The notes: generated by a model not told the origin, from the sequence alone. A DNA stretch of 64,000 nucleotides from JAYUJH01 sp043765375 (GCA_043765375.1 JAYUJH010000017.1:1-64000), one strand, 5' to 3'. Positions 51,381-60,807 are shown, numbered from the stretch's first letter. Program-made: numbers and translations.

Positions 51381-51971
51381 ATGAGTAGTTTTCAAAAATG
51401 TGATTTTATTGCGGGAGTAGATAATCACGCCGCATTGCCACAATTCTCTCTGCCTGAAGTTGCATTTGCGGGGCGCTCTAATGTTGGTAAATCCAGCTTA
51501 ATCAACGCACTAACAGGGCGCAGGGATCTCGCACGAACCTCACAAACTCCAGGGCGCACTCGCCAACTCAACTTTTTTGCAATTGAAGATAAGTTCATTT
51601 TGGTTGATCTTCCGGGTTATGGCTACGCTAAAGCCAGCAAAACTGATATCCGTAATTGGACAGGGCTAACCAAAGATTATCTCTGCGGGCGACCAACTTT
51701 GCGCCGTGTGTTCTTGTTGTTAGATTCCCGCCGTGAAGAGATAAGCCCCGATGATATTGAATGGATGAGCATGTTTGATGATGCAGCAGTTAGCTTTCAG
51801 TTAGTCCTTACTAAAGTTGATAAATCATCAGCAACCGAGCTTGAGAAAAAGATTGAATTGTTGCAACATGAACTTCGCCGTCACCCAGCGGGCTTGCCAC
51901 AAATCATCGCCACTTCCAGCGATAAACATATTGGAATTAAAGAAATACGTGGGATTTGCTTAAGTTTATGA
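51381..51971 (+). CDS. engB: Ribosome biogenesis GTPase EngB (YsxC/YihA)
   Basis: Small GTPase required for 50S assembly. 196 residues. G1 FAGRSNVGKSSLINALTG, G2 TSQTPGRTRQLNFF, G3 LVDLPGYGYAKAS, G4 VLTKVDKS and G5 ATSS are all present. It lies 41 bases after yidC, a common alphaproteobacterial pairing. The 3' spacer carries a long palindromic element. Confidence 0.96.
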   Translation: MSSFQKCDFIAGVDNHAALPQFSLPEVAFAGRSNVGKSSLINALTGRRDLARTSQTPGRTRQLNFFAIEDKFILVDLPGYGYAKASKTDIRNWTGLTKDYLCGRPTLRRVFLLLDSRREEISPDDIEWMSMFDDAAVSFQLVLTKVDKSSATELEKKIELLQHELRRHPAGLPQIIATSSDKHIGIKEIRGICLSL

Positions 51972-52060
51972 TTGCAAATAAACCTAACTCGCTACCCTTA
52001 AACAAATATAATTAATTTTCAATCTCAATTTCTTAAAATATATTCACTGGGTTATATTCT

Positions 52061-52182
52061 GATTTCGCTGATGCGCTAGCGAAAATTGCAGTTTTACGAG
52101 CATTCAAGCGATATGTATTAGATATACATGAGCGAAGAATCGCAAGTTAAACTGCGATTTGTAGCAAGCAACAGTAGAAATC
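52061..52182. repeat. About 120-bp imperfect palindromic element
   Basis: Outer GATTTC (52061) and GAAATC (52182) bound a nested palindrome. The central arms (AAATTGCAGTTTTAC near 52083 and GTTAAACTGCGATTT near 52146-52160) pair over about 24 positions, with an inner ATGTAT/ATACAT hairpin. No coding potential. It sits between convergent engB and dnaQ. It resembles Rickettsia palindromic elements in size and structure; relation to a named family is not shown. Confidence 0.65.
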
Positions 52183-52187
52183 GGTGA

Positions 52188-52868
52188 TTATTGTTTTTTT
52201 ACATATTGTTGCATAAATGCTTGATGCGCCGCAATCTCATCATCACTTGCCAAAAATTGCCGTGATTGAAATTGGATTATACTCGCTTTAACAACCTCAA
52301 TATTTTTGTTCGCCTGCCCATTATTAGCCTTGCCTTCCTCCAACAAACTCACCTGCCTTCCACCCATTAATTCCAGGTAAACATCGGCCAATAATTGCGC
52401 ATCAAGCAATGCACCATGCAATGTGCGAGCGGATAAATCCACCTCAAACTTGCGACATAACGCATCTAATGTTGCAGATTGCCCAGGGTATTTTTTGCGA
52501 GCCATTTGCAATGTATCAATCGCACGGCTTGCTTCAAACGGCTTTAATTTCGCTTGTTTCAATTCATAATTAATAAACTTCATGTCAAAACCCGCATTAT
52601 GTGCCACCAACATATCATCACCGACAAACGCTAAAAAATCCTCCGCAATATCAGCAAATAATGGCTTATGACGCAAAAAATCTATGCTTAAACCATGCAC
52701 ACGCTGTGCCTCCATCGGTATATCACGCTGTGGGTTAAGGTAAGCATGAAATGTATTTTCGGTGCGGATATAATCAATCATTTCCACGCAACCAATCTCC
52801 ACAACTTTGTGTCCTTGTGCGGGGTCAAGCCCTGTTGTTTCAGTATCAAATGCAATTTGTCGTATCAT
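52188..52868 (-). CDS. dnaQ: DNA polymerase III epsilon subunit, 3'-5' exonuclease (DnaQ)
   Basis: Proofreading subunit of the replicative polymerase. 226 residues. ExoI FDTETTGLDPAQGHKVVEIGC (Asp/Glu pair), ExoII LVAHNAGFDMKFINYEL, and ExoIII with HGALLDAQLLADVYLEL (His-x-Ala-x4-Asp) are intact. The C-terminal tail that binds the polymerase alpha subunit is present and Gln/Ala-rich. It is the last gene of the parAB-ppsR-aroE-coaE-dnaQ run, 20 bases after coaE. Confidence 0.95.
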   Translation of the reverse strand: MIRQIAFDTETTGLDPAQGHKVVEIGCVEMIDYIRTENTFHAYLNPQRDIPMEAQRVHGLSIDFLRHKPLFADIAEDFLAFVGDDMLVAHNAGFDMKFINYELKQAKLKPFEASRAIDTLQMARKKYPGQSATLDALCRKFEVDLSARTLHGALLDAQLLADVYLELMGGRQVSLLEEGKANNGQANKNIEVVKASIIQFQSRQFLASDDEIAAHQAFMQQYVKKQ

Positions 52869-52888
52869 TTTTGCCTCATATTAATTGG

Positions 52889-53521
52889 TCAATTTTTGTG
52901 TATTCCAGCGTCAGATATGCGGGGGTGCAGCAATCTAAAACATTGCTTCACCTGCTCTGCCATATGCGCCCGCCCAATATTCGTATTAATCACAAAATTA
53001 GTTTCCAGATTTGCCATTTTTAATCGCTCCGCATCGGTCATTTGGTTGGCAATGATGCTACGCCATTTTTGCGCATTCATATTTGTCCGCTTCATCGCTC
53101 GCTTTTGCCGCAACCATAATGGTGAATGCACGATGATCACCGCATCATAATTATCTTGCATTCCCTTTTCAAATAATAACGGTATATCTGAAATAATCAT
53201 TTCGCACCCGAAACGATGCTTATATTGCATAAATCTCTGTTCCGATTGACGCACTAAAGGGTGAATAAAATCCTCAATTTCTTCCAACAAATCAGGATTA
53301 ATATTAATCGCTTTGCTAAGTTTATGGCGGTCAATCTGCCCCGCCTCATTCAAGCAATTTGGCACAATTAGTTGCATCGCCTGCGCCACATCTGAATGTT
53401 CATAAAGCCCATGAACGCATTTATCTGCATCAAAAATTGGAACGTGATATAATTGCGCAAATAAATCGCAAACCGTTGATTTTCCTGCTGCAATTCCACC
53501 CGTTATCGCAATTTTTTTCAT
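52889..53521 (-). CDS. coaE: Dephospho-CoA kinase (CoaE)
   Basis: Last step of coenzyme A synthesis: phosphorylates the 3'-hydroxyl of dephospho-CoA. 210 residues. P-loop ITGGIAAGKSTV at the N terminus, FDADKCVHGLYE (catalytic Asp), DIPLLFEKG and, near the end, RAHMAEQVKQC. It is packed between aroE (seven bases) and dnaQ, the usual alphaproteobacterial order. Confidence 0.95.
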   Translation of the reverse strand: MKKIAITGGIAAGKSTVCDLFAQLYHVPIFDADKCVHGLYEHSDVAQAMQLIVPNCLNEAGQIDRHKLSKAININPDLLEEIEDFIHPLVRQSEQRFMQYKHRFGCEMIISDIPLLFEKGMQDNYDAVIIVHSPLWLRQKRAMKRTNMNAQKWRSIIANQMTDAERLKMANLETNFVINTNIGRAHMAEQVKQCFRLLHPRISDAGIHKN

Positions 53522-53528
53522 ATTACGC

Positions 53529-54395
53529 TCATATTTTTATAGCTTCTTTAACGGCTTTCACCAGTCCTGCATCAATCTCAGGGGTTACGCCAAACCATTG
53601 CTCAAACCCTGAAACTGCCTGCCATAATAACATTGTCAAACCGTCAATATTATTGCGTCCAATTTGTCCCGCAATCCGTGTTGTTTCTGTGCCATTTTTA
53701 CCGTATGAAATATCCGCAATCCATGTTTCTTTGCTTGATTTCCCAACAATATCAACGATCGTTTCGGAGGCGTTATTACCCACAGAAATGCTGTTAATTA
53801 TCACCCCCGCTTCTTTAGCATATTCACCCGCTGCATCAATTCCACAAGCCACTAATTTTGTATGCGAGTTATGCGGTTGCAATTGTGCAACCAATTCTTG
53901 CGCTCGGCTCAAAGTCCGATTTGCTACCACAACTTGCTTAACTTCCAGCATTTGCAACGCCAGCACCACTGCCCGAGCCGAACCACCAGCTCCCAACAAC
54001 AACGCATAATCCTTGTTAAATGATTGTATTTGCTGCATATATTCCATCATTTTGACAAATCCAAACGCATCACTATTCATCGCATGAATATTGCCATTTG
54101 CCTGCAACACTAAAGTGTTCGCCGCACCACAAATCTTTGATGCCGTATCATGAGTATCTGCGAAACGAAAAGCCCTTTCTTTGTGCGGCAATGTTACGTT
54201 AAAGCCAACAAATCCGCTATCAAACAACATTTCCACTGATTGTTCAAACTTATCTGCCCTGATTTTTAACGGCACATATGCGCCATTAATTCCATATTTT
54301 TGCAACCAATATTCATGAATTGCGGGCGACAAGCTATGCGAAATAGGGTCACCCAGCACTGCGGCAAGTTTTGCCCGTCCGTTATGCGCTGTCAT
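53529..54395 (-). CDS. aroE: Shikimate dehydrogenase (AroE)
   Basis: NADPH-dependent step from 3-dehydroshikimate to shikimate in aromatic amino-acid synthesis. 288 residues. LGDPISHSLSPAIHEYWL and FNVTLPHKE (catalytic Lys) form the substrate site. LLLGAGGSARAVVLALQ and NRTLSRAQEL form the NADP domain. TMLLWQAVSGFEQWFG is the C-terminal motif. Its ATG overlaps the ppsR stop by one base. Confidence 0.95.
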   Translation of the reverse strand: MTAHNGRAKLAAVLGDPISHSLSPAIHEYWLQKYGINGAYVPLKIRADKFEQSVEMLFDSGFVGFNVTLPHKERAFRFADTHDTASKICGAANTLVLQANGNIHAMNSDAFGFVKMMEYMQQIQSFNKDYALLLGAGGSARAVVLALQMLEVKQVVVANRTLSRAQELVAQLQPHNSHTKLVACGIDAAGEYAKEAGVIINSISVGNNASETIVDIVGKSSKETWIADISYGKNGTETTRIAGQIGRNNIDGLTMLLWQAVSGFEQWFGVTPEIDAGLVKAVKEAIKI

Positions 54396-55207
54396 TATTG
54401 AACCACCTTTCTGCGTTCTTTGAATAATTGCCCAATATAAGCCGAAGTTTCCTCAATTGATTTCCTCGTCACGTCAATAGTCGCCCAGTGATTTTTAGCA
54501 AATAATCGTTTCGCCATGATAATTTCCTTAGCAACTTCTTCTTCATCAACATAATTAATATTTTCAGCTCCGCCCATTGTCGCAACTCTTGATTGCCTAA
54601 TCTCCAGCAATCGTTTTGAATCAATATATAACCCCACAATCAGCGGGCGAGTTGCAGAAAACAATTCCGCTGGCGGTTCAATCCCCGTCACCAACGGAAT
54701 ATTTGCGCATTTATAACCTTTATTCGCAAGATATAAACAAGTTGGTGATTTTGAAGTGCGAGAAGGGCCAGTCAACACGATATCCGCAGCATCTAAGTTC
54801 CAAACATTTTGCCCATCATCATGCGTCAAAGCGAAATTAACCGCCTCCATTTTGTTGAAATAACTATCATTCAATTCATGTTGCAACCCTGGCTCAGCCG
54901 AAGTTGCCATTTTCAGGTAACTTGATAATTGAGTTATCGCATTACCAAGCACACTGATGCACGGCAATTGTTGCCCATCACAAAACTTTAACACCACATC
55001 ACGCATTTCTTTTTTCACCAGCGTATAAAGCACGGGGCCTTTATCCTGCTCAATTTCTTGCAAAATCCGTTGAAGTTGAGCTGTTGAACGTATCAAATTA
55101 TAGGTGCGCTCTTCAAACTCCACCCCTTGAAACTGTGCTAAAGCCGCCCGAGCAACTGCACTCACAGTCTCTCCCGTTGAATCCGAAATCAGATGAACCG
55201 TCAACAT
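54395..55207 (-). CDS. ppsR: PEP synthase / pyruvate phosphate dikinase regulatory protein (PpsR)
   Basis: DUF299 bifunctional kinase and pyrophosphorylase that turns PEP synthetase or PPDK off and on by threonine phosphorylation. 270 residues: HLISDSTGETVSAVARAALAQF at the N terminus, FALTHDDGQ, and the P-loop LTGPSRTSKSPTCLYLANKGYK. The C-terminal SRVATMGGAENINYVDEEEV is also typical. Alphaproteobacteria often keep it beside aroE, as here. Whether the target enzyme is PpsA or PpdK cannot be told from the window. Confidence 0.94.
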   Translation of the reverse strand: MLTVHLISDSTGETVSAVARAALAQFQGVEFEERTYNLIRSTAQLQRILQEIEQDKGPVLYTLVKKEMRDVVLKFCDGQQLPCISVLGNAITQLSSYLKMATSAEPGLQHELNDSYFNKMEAVNFALTHDDGQNVWNLDAADIVLTGPSRTSKSPTCLYLANKGYKCANIPLVTGIEPPAELFSATRPLIVGLYIDSKRLLEIRQSRVATMGGAENINYVDEEEVAKEIIMAKRLFAKNHWATIDVTRKSIEETSAYIGQLFKERRKVVQ

Positions 55208-55210
55208 TTA

Positions 55211-56140
55211 CTATATTCCGCCACCAAATAAACGCAAAATTGCGTCTAATTCTTCAAGTGTTTCATATGATACTGAAACATAACCTTTATTATTTTTGTC
55301 CATAATTTGCACTTTCATGCCAATTTGGTCACTAATATTTTCTTCCATTGCAATAATATCAGGGTCTTTATTTTCATCATTTGACTTTTTCACCCTCTCC
55401 ACACGTTGTTTTATTGGTTGCTCCAACAATGTTGAGGCCATTCCCGAACGTGCAATATTTTCAGTTTGACGCACATTCAACCCACGGCGCACCACTTCAT
55501 GCACTAACTCCTCAGCATTTGATGATTGTAGCAATGCCCTAGCATGCCCCGCCGTTATTTCCCCACTGCTCAAATATGACTTAACTATCTCAGGCAAGCT
55601 CAATAATCGCAATCCGTTAGCTATATGGCTGCGACTTTTACCCACCACCCCTGATAATTCCTCCTGAGTATAACCGAAATCATCAATTAATTGTTGATAA
55701 CCCTCTGATTCCTCCAAAGCAGATAAATCCTGACGCTGAATATTCTCAATTAACGCTAATTCCAAAGCTTTGCGATCTTCAATATCACGAATAATCACAG
55801 GAACTTCTAGCAATCCTGCCAAGCGAGTTGCACGCCATCTGCGCTCACCTGCAATAATTTCATATGAAGCACCATGCCTTTTTTCCGTGAGTGGGCGCAC
55901 CAAAATGGGCTGCATCACTCCATTTTTTCTAATGGATTCTGCCAATTCTTGCAAAGTTTGTTCATCAAAATGATGACGTGGCTGATATTTCCCCGAAGTC
56001 AAATCCCCAAGTGGCAACTGAATTATCGCATTACCGTGACGAGTCAACTCACCAAATTCTTGCGTATACTCATCACCCATCAAAGCTGATAGCCCTTTCC
56101 CCAGGGGCTTTCCCGTCATATTTTTATTGGAATTATTCAT
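55211..56140 (-). CDS. parB: Chromosome partitioning protein ParB
   Basis: CTP-dependent clamp that loads at parS and spreads, linking the origin to ParA and SMC. 309 residues. The N-terminal ParA-contact region (GKGLSALMGDE) precedes the CTP-binding motifs (YQPRHHFDE, YEIIAGERRWRA, ALIENIQRQDLSALEE). A helix-turn-helix (YTQEELSGVVGKSRSHIANGLRLL) and the C-terminal dimer domain follow. Four parS sites lie 1.4 to 3.7 kb upstream. It follows parA directly (56141 stop) and is followed by ppsR after three bases. Confidence 0.96.
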   Translation of the reverse strand: MNNSNKNMTGKPLGKGLSALMGDEYTQEFGELTRHGNAIIQLPLGDLTSGKYQPRHHFDEQTLQELAESIRKNGVMQPILVRPLTEKRHGASYEIIAGERRWRATRLAGLLEVPVIIRDIEDRKALELALIENIQRQDLSALEESEGYQQLIDDFGYTQEELSGVVGKSRSHIANGLRLLSLPEIVKSYLSSGEITAGHARALLQSSNAEELVHEVVRRGLNVRQTENIARSGMASTLLEQPIKQRVERVKKSNDENKDPDIIAMEENISDQIGMKVQIMDKNNKGYVSVSYETLEELDAILRLFGGGI

Positions 56141-56938
56141 TTATGCAACCCTTCCTTCAATGTTATTTTCTCGCAAACGCTCTCGTTGAATTAATTCTTT
56201 TGCCACCATAATATAAGCCCGAGAACCCGAACAACTCATATCATATATTATTGCAGGCTTGCCATGCGATGGAGCCTCAGACAATTTCACATTGCGCGGC
56301 ACAACGGTTTCAAACACTTTATTACCAAGGAATCCACGCACATCTGCCTCAATATGTTCTGTTAGCTTGTTACGCTTATCATACATCGTCAATACAATTC
56401 CACAAATATCTAGCTGCTGATTTAGCCTGCGCTGAATTAATTGAATTGTTTTTAACAAATGACTAAGCCCCTCAAGCGCATAAAACTCACATTGCAACGG
56501 AATAAAAACCGATTGTGCTGCAACTAGTGCATTCATCGTAACCAACCCAAGCGAGGGAGGGCAGTCAATTAACACGTAATCAAAATCATCGCCACCATCT
56601 TCCAATGCAATTTTTAGCTTAGTCTCACGCGCCATTTCCTGCACTAATTCAATTTCTGCTGCCGACAAATCTATGTTAGAAGGCATCACAAACAGATTTG
56701 GTATTGATGATTTCACTACAGCCTGCGCCAAAGGACATTTTCCAATCAACACATGATAAGAAGATTTCACTCGCTGACGATGCTCTATTCCAAACCCTGT
56801 GCTGGCATTTCCTTGCGGATCCAAATCTATCACAAGAGTTTTAAGCCCAGTTGCCGCAAGCGCAGTCGCCAAATTAACTGTTGTTGTAGTTTTTCCAACA
56901 CCACCTTTTTGATTAACCACAGCAATAATTCTTACCAT
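56141..56938 (-). CDS. parA: Chromosome partitioning ATPase ParA
   Basis: Deviant-Walker ATPase that moves ParB-parS complexes on nucleoid gradients. 265 residues. KGGVGKTTT at 11-19, Walker A' LVIDLDPQGNASTG, and Walker B YVLIDCPPSLG are clear. It ends just before parB and starts three bases after the rsmG stop, the classical mnmG-rsmG-parA-parB origin-proximal order. Confidence 0.97.
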   Translation of the reverse strand: MVRIIAVVNQKGGVGKTTTTVNLATALAATGLKTLVIDLDPQGNASTGFGIEHRQRVKSSYHVLIGKCPLAQAVVKSSIPNLFVMPSNIDLSAAEIELVQEMARETKLKIALEDGGDDFDYVLIDCPPSLGLVTMNALVAAQSVFIPLQCEFYALEGLSHLLKTIQLIQRRLNQQLDICGIVLTMYDKRNKLTEHIEADVRGFLGNKVFETVVPRNVKLSEAPSHGKPAIIYDMSCSGSRAYIMVAKELIQRERLRENNIEGRVA

Positions 56939-56941
56939 AAC

Positions 56942-57538
56942 TCACACCCTACACAGATTTTTTACTTGAACAACAAATCCATCTGAAAATCTATTATCAT
57001 ATAAATCACAATCAAACAACCATTTTTTTTCTCTAGCCTGTATAATTTCTTCATCAACTTTTGCACCCTTAAGTAGCAACATTTTTGCATTTTCAGCCAA
57101 ATGAATTGACGCAATTTCAAACATTTTATATAATGGCGCACAAGCCCTCGCAGTGATTATTTCCGCATTTAATGGAGAGCATTTTTCACAGCGAACATTC
57201 AACACAGATGCGTTTTTGAGATGCAACTCACGAACTACTTCCTGCAAAAAAATAGACTTTCTTTGGTCGGATTCAATCATTTTCACAGAGATTGACGGCA
57301 TACAAATGGCAATTACTATAGCGGGCAATCCTCCACCTGAGCCAACATCTACAATATTTTTTTGCGTATCAATATGATTTATTAGCTCCATGGAATCAAA
57401 AACATGCCTCCCCCACAATTCTTCAACATCACAACGAGCCACCAAATTGATAGATTTATTCCAAACCATCAACATAGAAACATATCTTTCTAGTTTCTGC
57501 ATTGTTTCACGTGAAACATTGTTAAATAATTTTTCCAC
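56942..57538 (-). CDS. rsmG: 16S rRNA (guanine527-N7)-methyltransferase RsmG (GidB)
   Basis: Methylates G527 of 16S rRNA. 198 residues. KLERYVSMLMVWNKSINLVA, VDVGSGGGLPAIVIAI (SAM site) and ITARACAPLYKM are family motifs. Codons 8-12 (NVSRET) are encoded by a parS site at 57503-57518, so the protein N terminus is shaped by the centromere sequence. It sits between mnmG and parA with one- to three-base gaps. Confidence 0.95.
   Translation of the reverse strand: MEKLFNNVSRETMQKLERYVSMLMVWNKSINLVARCDVEELWGRHVFDSMELINHIDTQKNIVDVGSGGGLPAIVIAICMPSISVKMIESDQRKSIFLQEVVRELHLKNASVLNVRCEKCSPLNAEIITARACAPLYKMFEIASIHLAENAKMLLLKGAKVDEEIIQAREKKWLFDCDLYDNRFSDGFVVQVKNLCRV
57503..57518. other. parS centromere site 1 (in rsmG)
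   Basis: Perfect 16-bp palindrome TGTTTCACGTGAAACA, the bacterial parS consensus recognised by ParB, within the 5' end of rsmG. Confidence 0.95.
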
Positions 57539-57539
57539 T

Positions 57540-59420
57540 TCAAGCTACATTTTTATCCACACCCACTTTTACTGCACTTACATAATTTTTCTTTATATAA
57601 GCAAGCAGTGCAATTGTAGCGGCAGGAGTTACACCTGATATTTGCGATGCAGCTATAATAGTTTGCGGTCGATACTTACTCAACTTTTCTATAATCTCAC
57701 TAGACAAAAAAGCCATTTTTGCATAATTAACATTATCAGGAATTGTGACTTCATTCTCTTTAATATATCTATCAATATCCTTTTGTTGCCTAGATATGTG
57801 ACCAGCATATTTTGCCTCAATAATTGCTTTTTGATAAATAGCATCTTGAAACCCCGACAATTCAGGACATATTTTTATCAAGTCATCAATTTCAACACTC
57901 GGCAATGCTAGCAACTCTAAAGCGTTACGCAATTTTCCATCCATATTAACTTTTATCCCATGATTTGCAAGCTCATTGGGTGACCTCTCAACAGAACGCA
58001 ACAACTCAAACAGCCTATTTTCTTCCGTAAATTGTTTCACGTGAAACAATTCTCTTTGCAAACTGATTAATCCAACTATAATTGCTTTATTTGTAAGACG
58101 AGTATCCGCATTATCTGGACGAATACTCAACCGATACTCAGAGCGAGACGTGAACATGCGATACGGCTCAGTCACAATATTGCTTATCAAATCATCAATC
58201 ATAACACCTATTAAGGATTCTGTCCGATTAGTCACAAACGGCTCACGCCCCAAACAGGCAAGTCCAGCATTTGCACCTGCAATAATCCCTTGACCAGCTG
58301 CCTCCTCATAACCCGTTGTTCCATTAATCTGCCCCGCTAGAAATAGATTTTTGATTTTTTTAGTCTCTAATGTATTTTTTAGCTCAGTTGGATCAATAAA
58401 ATCATATTCAATTGCATAACCATATTGGATTATTTCCGCATTTTCAAGCCCCGCAATTGACTTGATTATCTCATCTTGAACATTTTCAGGCAGTGACGTT
58501 GAAATGCCATTTGGATATATCAAATCACTATCCAAACCCTCTGGCTCTAAAAATATTTGATGCGATTCTTTGTTAGCAAATCTAACTATTTTATCCTCAA
58601 TTGAAGGGCAGTAGCGAGGGCCTTTGCTATCAATTTGTCCCGAATATATCGGAGAAAGATGCAGATTTTCTGATATCACTTTCTTTGTTTGCGCAGTTGT
58701 GCGAGTTATATAACAGGGAACTTGCGGAACGTCTATTTTTGCGCTCATATATGACATCGGCACAGGAATGTCATCACCATGCTGAACTTCGCAAACGTCC
58801 CAATCAATACTATGCTTGTTAAGGCGAGCGGGCGTTCCAGTTTTTAATCGCCCCAAACGAAAATTATATTTTTTCAACGATTCACTTATACCATAAGAAG
58901 CAGCCTCGCCGATGCGCCCCGCTGGCGTTTGTTTCGCCCCCAGATGAATTAAGCCATTGAGAAAAGTTCCCGCCGTCAATACCAAAGCACCACATATATA
59001 TTGATTATTTTTACCAACAGCTCCAACTATAGCGTTATTTTCTATGATTAATTCAATAATTTTATCCTCAATAACCGTTAGATTAGATTGCTTTGCCACC
59101 AACATTTGCACTGCCGCCTTATATAATTTGCGATCAGCCTGCGCTCTTGGCCCGTAAACGGCAGGACCTTTGCTTTTATTTAACATTTTATAATGAATGC
59201 CTGCCATATCAGTGGCTTTCGCCATTATGCCATCAAGCGCATCAACTTCACGCACTAAAGTTCCCTTGCCAACCCCACCAATCGCAGGATTACACGACAT
59301 TACTCCGATATTATCATGTGACATGGTTATTAAAGCTGTGCTCGCACCAACCCTAGCTGAGGCACAAGCAGCCTCCACTCCAGCGTGACCAGCACCGATT
59401 ACTATAACATCATATTTCAT
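57540..59420 (-). CDS. mnmG: tRNA uridine-5-carboxymethylaminomethyl modification enzyme MnmG (GidA)
   Basis: FAD enzyme that with MnmE modifies wobble U34 of several tRNAs. 626 residues. FAD site VIGAGHAGVEAACASARVGA, MSCNPAIGGVGKGTLVREVDALDG, LKTGTPARL, AGQINGTTGYEEAAGQG and FTSRSEYRLSIRPDNADTRLT are all diagnostic. The C-terminal helical domain that contacts MnmE is intact. A parS site (58033-58048) lies in the coding sequence and encodes part of LFHVKQF. It starts eight bases after the mnmE stop. Confidence 0.97.
   Translation of the reverse strand: MKYDVIVIGAGHAGVEAACASARVGASTALITMSHDNIGVMSCNPAIGGVGKGTLVREVDALDGIMAKATDMAGIHYKMLNKSKGPAVYGPRAQADRKLYKAAVQMLVAKQSNLTVIEDKIIELIIENNAIVGAVGKNNQYICGALVLTAGTFLNGLIHLGAKQTPAGRIGEAASYGISESLKKYNFRLGRLKTGTPARLNKHSIDWDVCEVQHGDDIPVPMSYMSAKIDVPQVPCYITRTTAQTKKVISENLHLSPIYSGQIDSKGPRYCPSIEDKIVRFANKESHQIFLEPEGLDSDLIYPNGISTSLPENVQDEIIKSIAGLENAEIIQYGYAIEYDFIDPTELKNTLETKKIKNLFLAGQINGTTGYEEAAGQGIIAGANAGLACLGREPFVTNRTESLIGVMIDDLISNIVTEPYRMFTSRSEYRLSIRPDNADTRLTNKAIIVGLISLQRELFHVKQFTEENRLFELLRSVERSPNELANHGIKVNMDGKLRNALELLALPSVEIDDLIKICPELSGFQDAIYQKAIIEAKYAGHISRQQKDIDRYIKENEVTIPDNVNYAKMAFLSSEIIEKLSKYRPQTIIAASQISGVTPAATIALLAYIKKNYVSAVKVGVDKNVA
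58033..58048. other. parS centromere site 2 (in mnmG)
   Basis: Perfect TGTTTCACGTGAAACA inside mnmG. Confidence 0.95.
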
Positions 59421-59428
59421 TTACGCTC

Positions 59429-60784
59429 CTACTTACCAATACAAAAACTAGAAAAAAGCACATCAAGCACTTTTTCAATATTTATTTTACCCAAAATCAT
59501 ACCAACTTCATTACACGCATATATCAAAAACTGCGCCTTAAGAACCATATCAAACTCCATTTGTGCTGATAGTAAATATTCTATCGCAGCTTGAAGATGG
59601 ACAACATGTCTAGTTCTTGTAACATAAATCGCATCATTTATCACTATATTTCTTTGCTGCTTTATAAGATTTATTATGTTTTCAATGTCAGGTGGGTAAC
59701 TTGCGGAAACATAAATTGTTTCACGTGAAACAATTTTCATTTTAGCGAGTTCTAATTTTTGCTTTCCCAATGCTTCATCACTCAACAGATCTAGCTTATT
59801 GCAAATCACAATTGTTTCACGTGAAACAATTTGCTTTAGCGATTGCCATTGATCAGTGATATTTTGTGACAAATCTATAATGCATAATTGCAAATCAGCA
59901 GATGCCCCAACATCTTTGGCAATTAAAATACCTTGACTTTCAATTTCATCTTGCGTATTTCTAATTCCTGCGGTATCAGTGAAGCAATAAACCACGCCAT
60001 CAATTTGCTTATAATGTGAAATTGCATCACGAGTTGTGCCTGCGATTTCAGAAGTTATAGCCACTTTTTTGCCTGCAATAGCATTTAATAATGTGGATTT
60101 TCCAGCATTTGGCACGCCAATAATGGCAACTTGGATACCCTCGCGGATTTCTCTGCCTACTTTTGCAGTTTTCAATAATTTGTCAATTTGCGTGATACAG
60201 TCATTAATTCGTTGATTTAACTGTAATTCAATGTCATGCGGAATATCATCATCGGGAAAATCCAAATGAACCTCAGCAAAAGCACGCACCTCAATGATTG
60301 ACTGCTCCAAAGATTGAAACTTCAGTGAAACTTCACCGCCCATTTGTCGCAAAGCCAAATCACGTTGCGCCAATGTTTCTGCATCAATCAAATCTGCTAA
60401 CGCCTCCGCTTGCAACAAATCCATCTTGCCATTTTCCAAAGCTCGGCGTGAAAATTCGCCCGCTTCAGCATATCGCACTAACTTGGATTGCAATAACAAT
60501 TGAATTATCTCATCAATCACTGCCTTGCTTCCGTGACAATGCAACTCTAGCACATCTTCACCTGTAAAACTATGCGGCGCAGCGAAATAAACGATAAGGG
60601 ATTGATCTATCGGTGTTTTTGTATAAATATTTTGCAATTGACAATAATGCGTCATACGGGGAATTAACGGCTTAGTCACTCCAAAAAATTGTGCCACTTT
60701 AAGCGCATTTTCGCCTGAAATCCTAATAACTGCCACGCCAGATTTACCCACGGGAGTTGCCAACGCCACTATCGTATCATTCAT
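59429..60784 (-). CDS. mnmE: tRNA modification GTPase MnmE (TrmE)
   Basis: GTPase partner of MnmG in wobble-uridine modification. 451 residues. N-terminal formyl-THF-binding domain (TIVALATPVGKSGVAVIRISG, FTGEDVLELHCHGS), helical domain, and G domain with GVPNAGKSTLLNAIAG, AGTTRD and DTAGIR. NKLD and the C-terminal CIGK, whose Cys is catalytic, complete the set. Two parS sites lie in the G domain and encode two IVSRET segments, an unusual repeat. It starts 23 bases after the yejF-like stop. Confidence 0.97.
   Translation of the reverse strand: MNDTIVALATPVGKSGVAVIRISGENALKVAQFFGVTKPLIPRMTHYCQLQNIYTKTPIDQSLIVYFAAPHSFTGEDVLELHCHGSKAVIDEIIQLLLQSKLVRYAEAGEFSRRALENGKMDLLQAEALADLIDAETLAQRDLALRQMGGEVSLKFQSLEQSIIEVRAFAEVHLDFPDDDIPHDIELQLNQRINDCITQIDKLLKTAKVGREIREGIQVAIIGVPNAGKSTLLNAIAGKKVAITSEIAGTTRDAISHYKQIDGVVYCFTDTAGIRNTQDEIESQGILIAKDVGASADLQLCIIDLSQNITDQWQSLKQIVSRETIVICNKLDLLSDEALGKQKLELAKMKIVSRETIYVSASYPPDIENIINLIKQQRNIVINDAIYVTRTRHVVHLQAAIEYLLSAQMEFDMVLKAQFLIYACNEVGMILGKINIEKVLDVLFSSFCIGK
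59717..59732. other. parS centromere site 3 (in mnmE)
   Basis: Perfect TGTTTCACGTGAAACA inside mnmE, 80 bases from site 4. Confidence 0.95.
59813..59828. other. parS centromere site 4 (in mnmE)
   Basis: Perfect TGTTTCACGTGAAACA inside mnmE. Confidence 0.95.
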
Positions 60785-60807
60785 ATTTTCCTCGTTATTT
60801 GTGTAAA

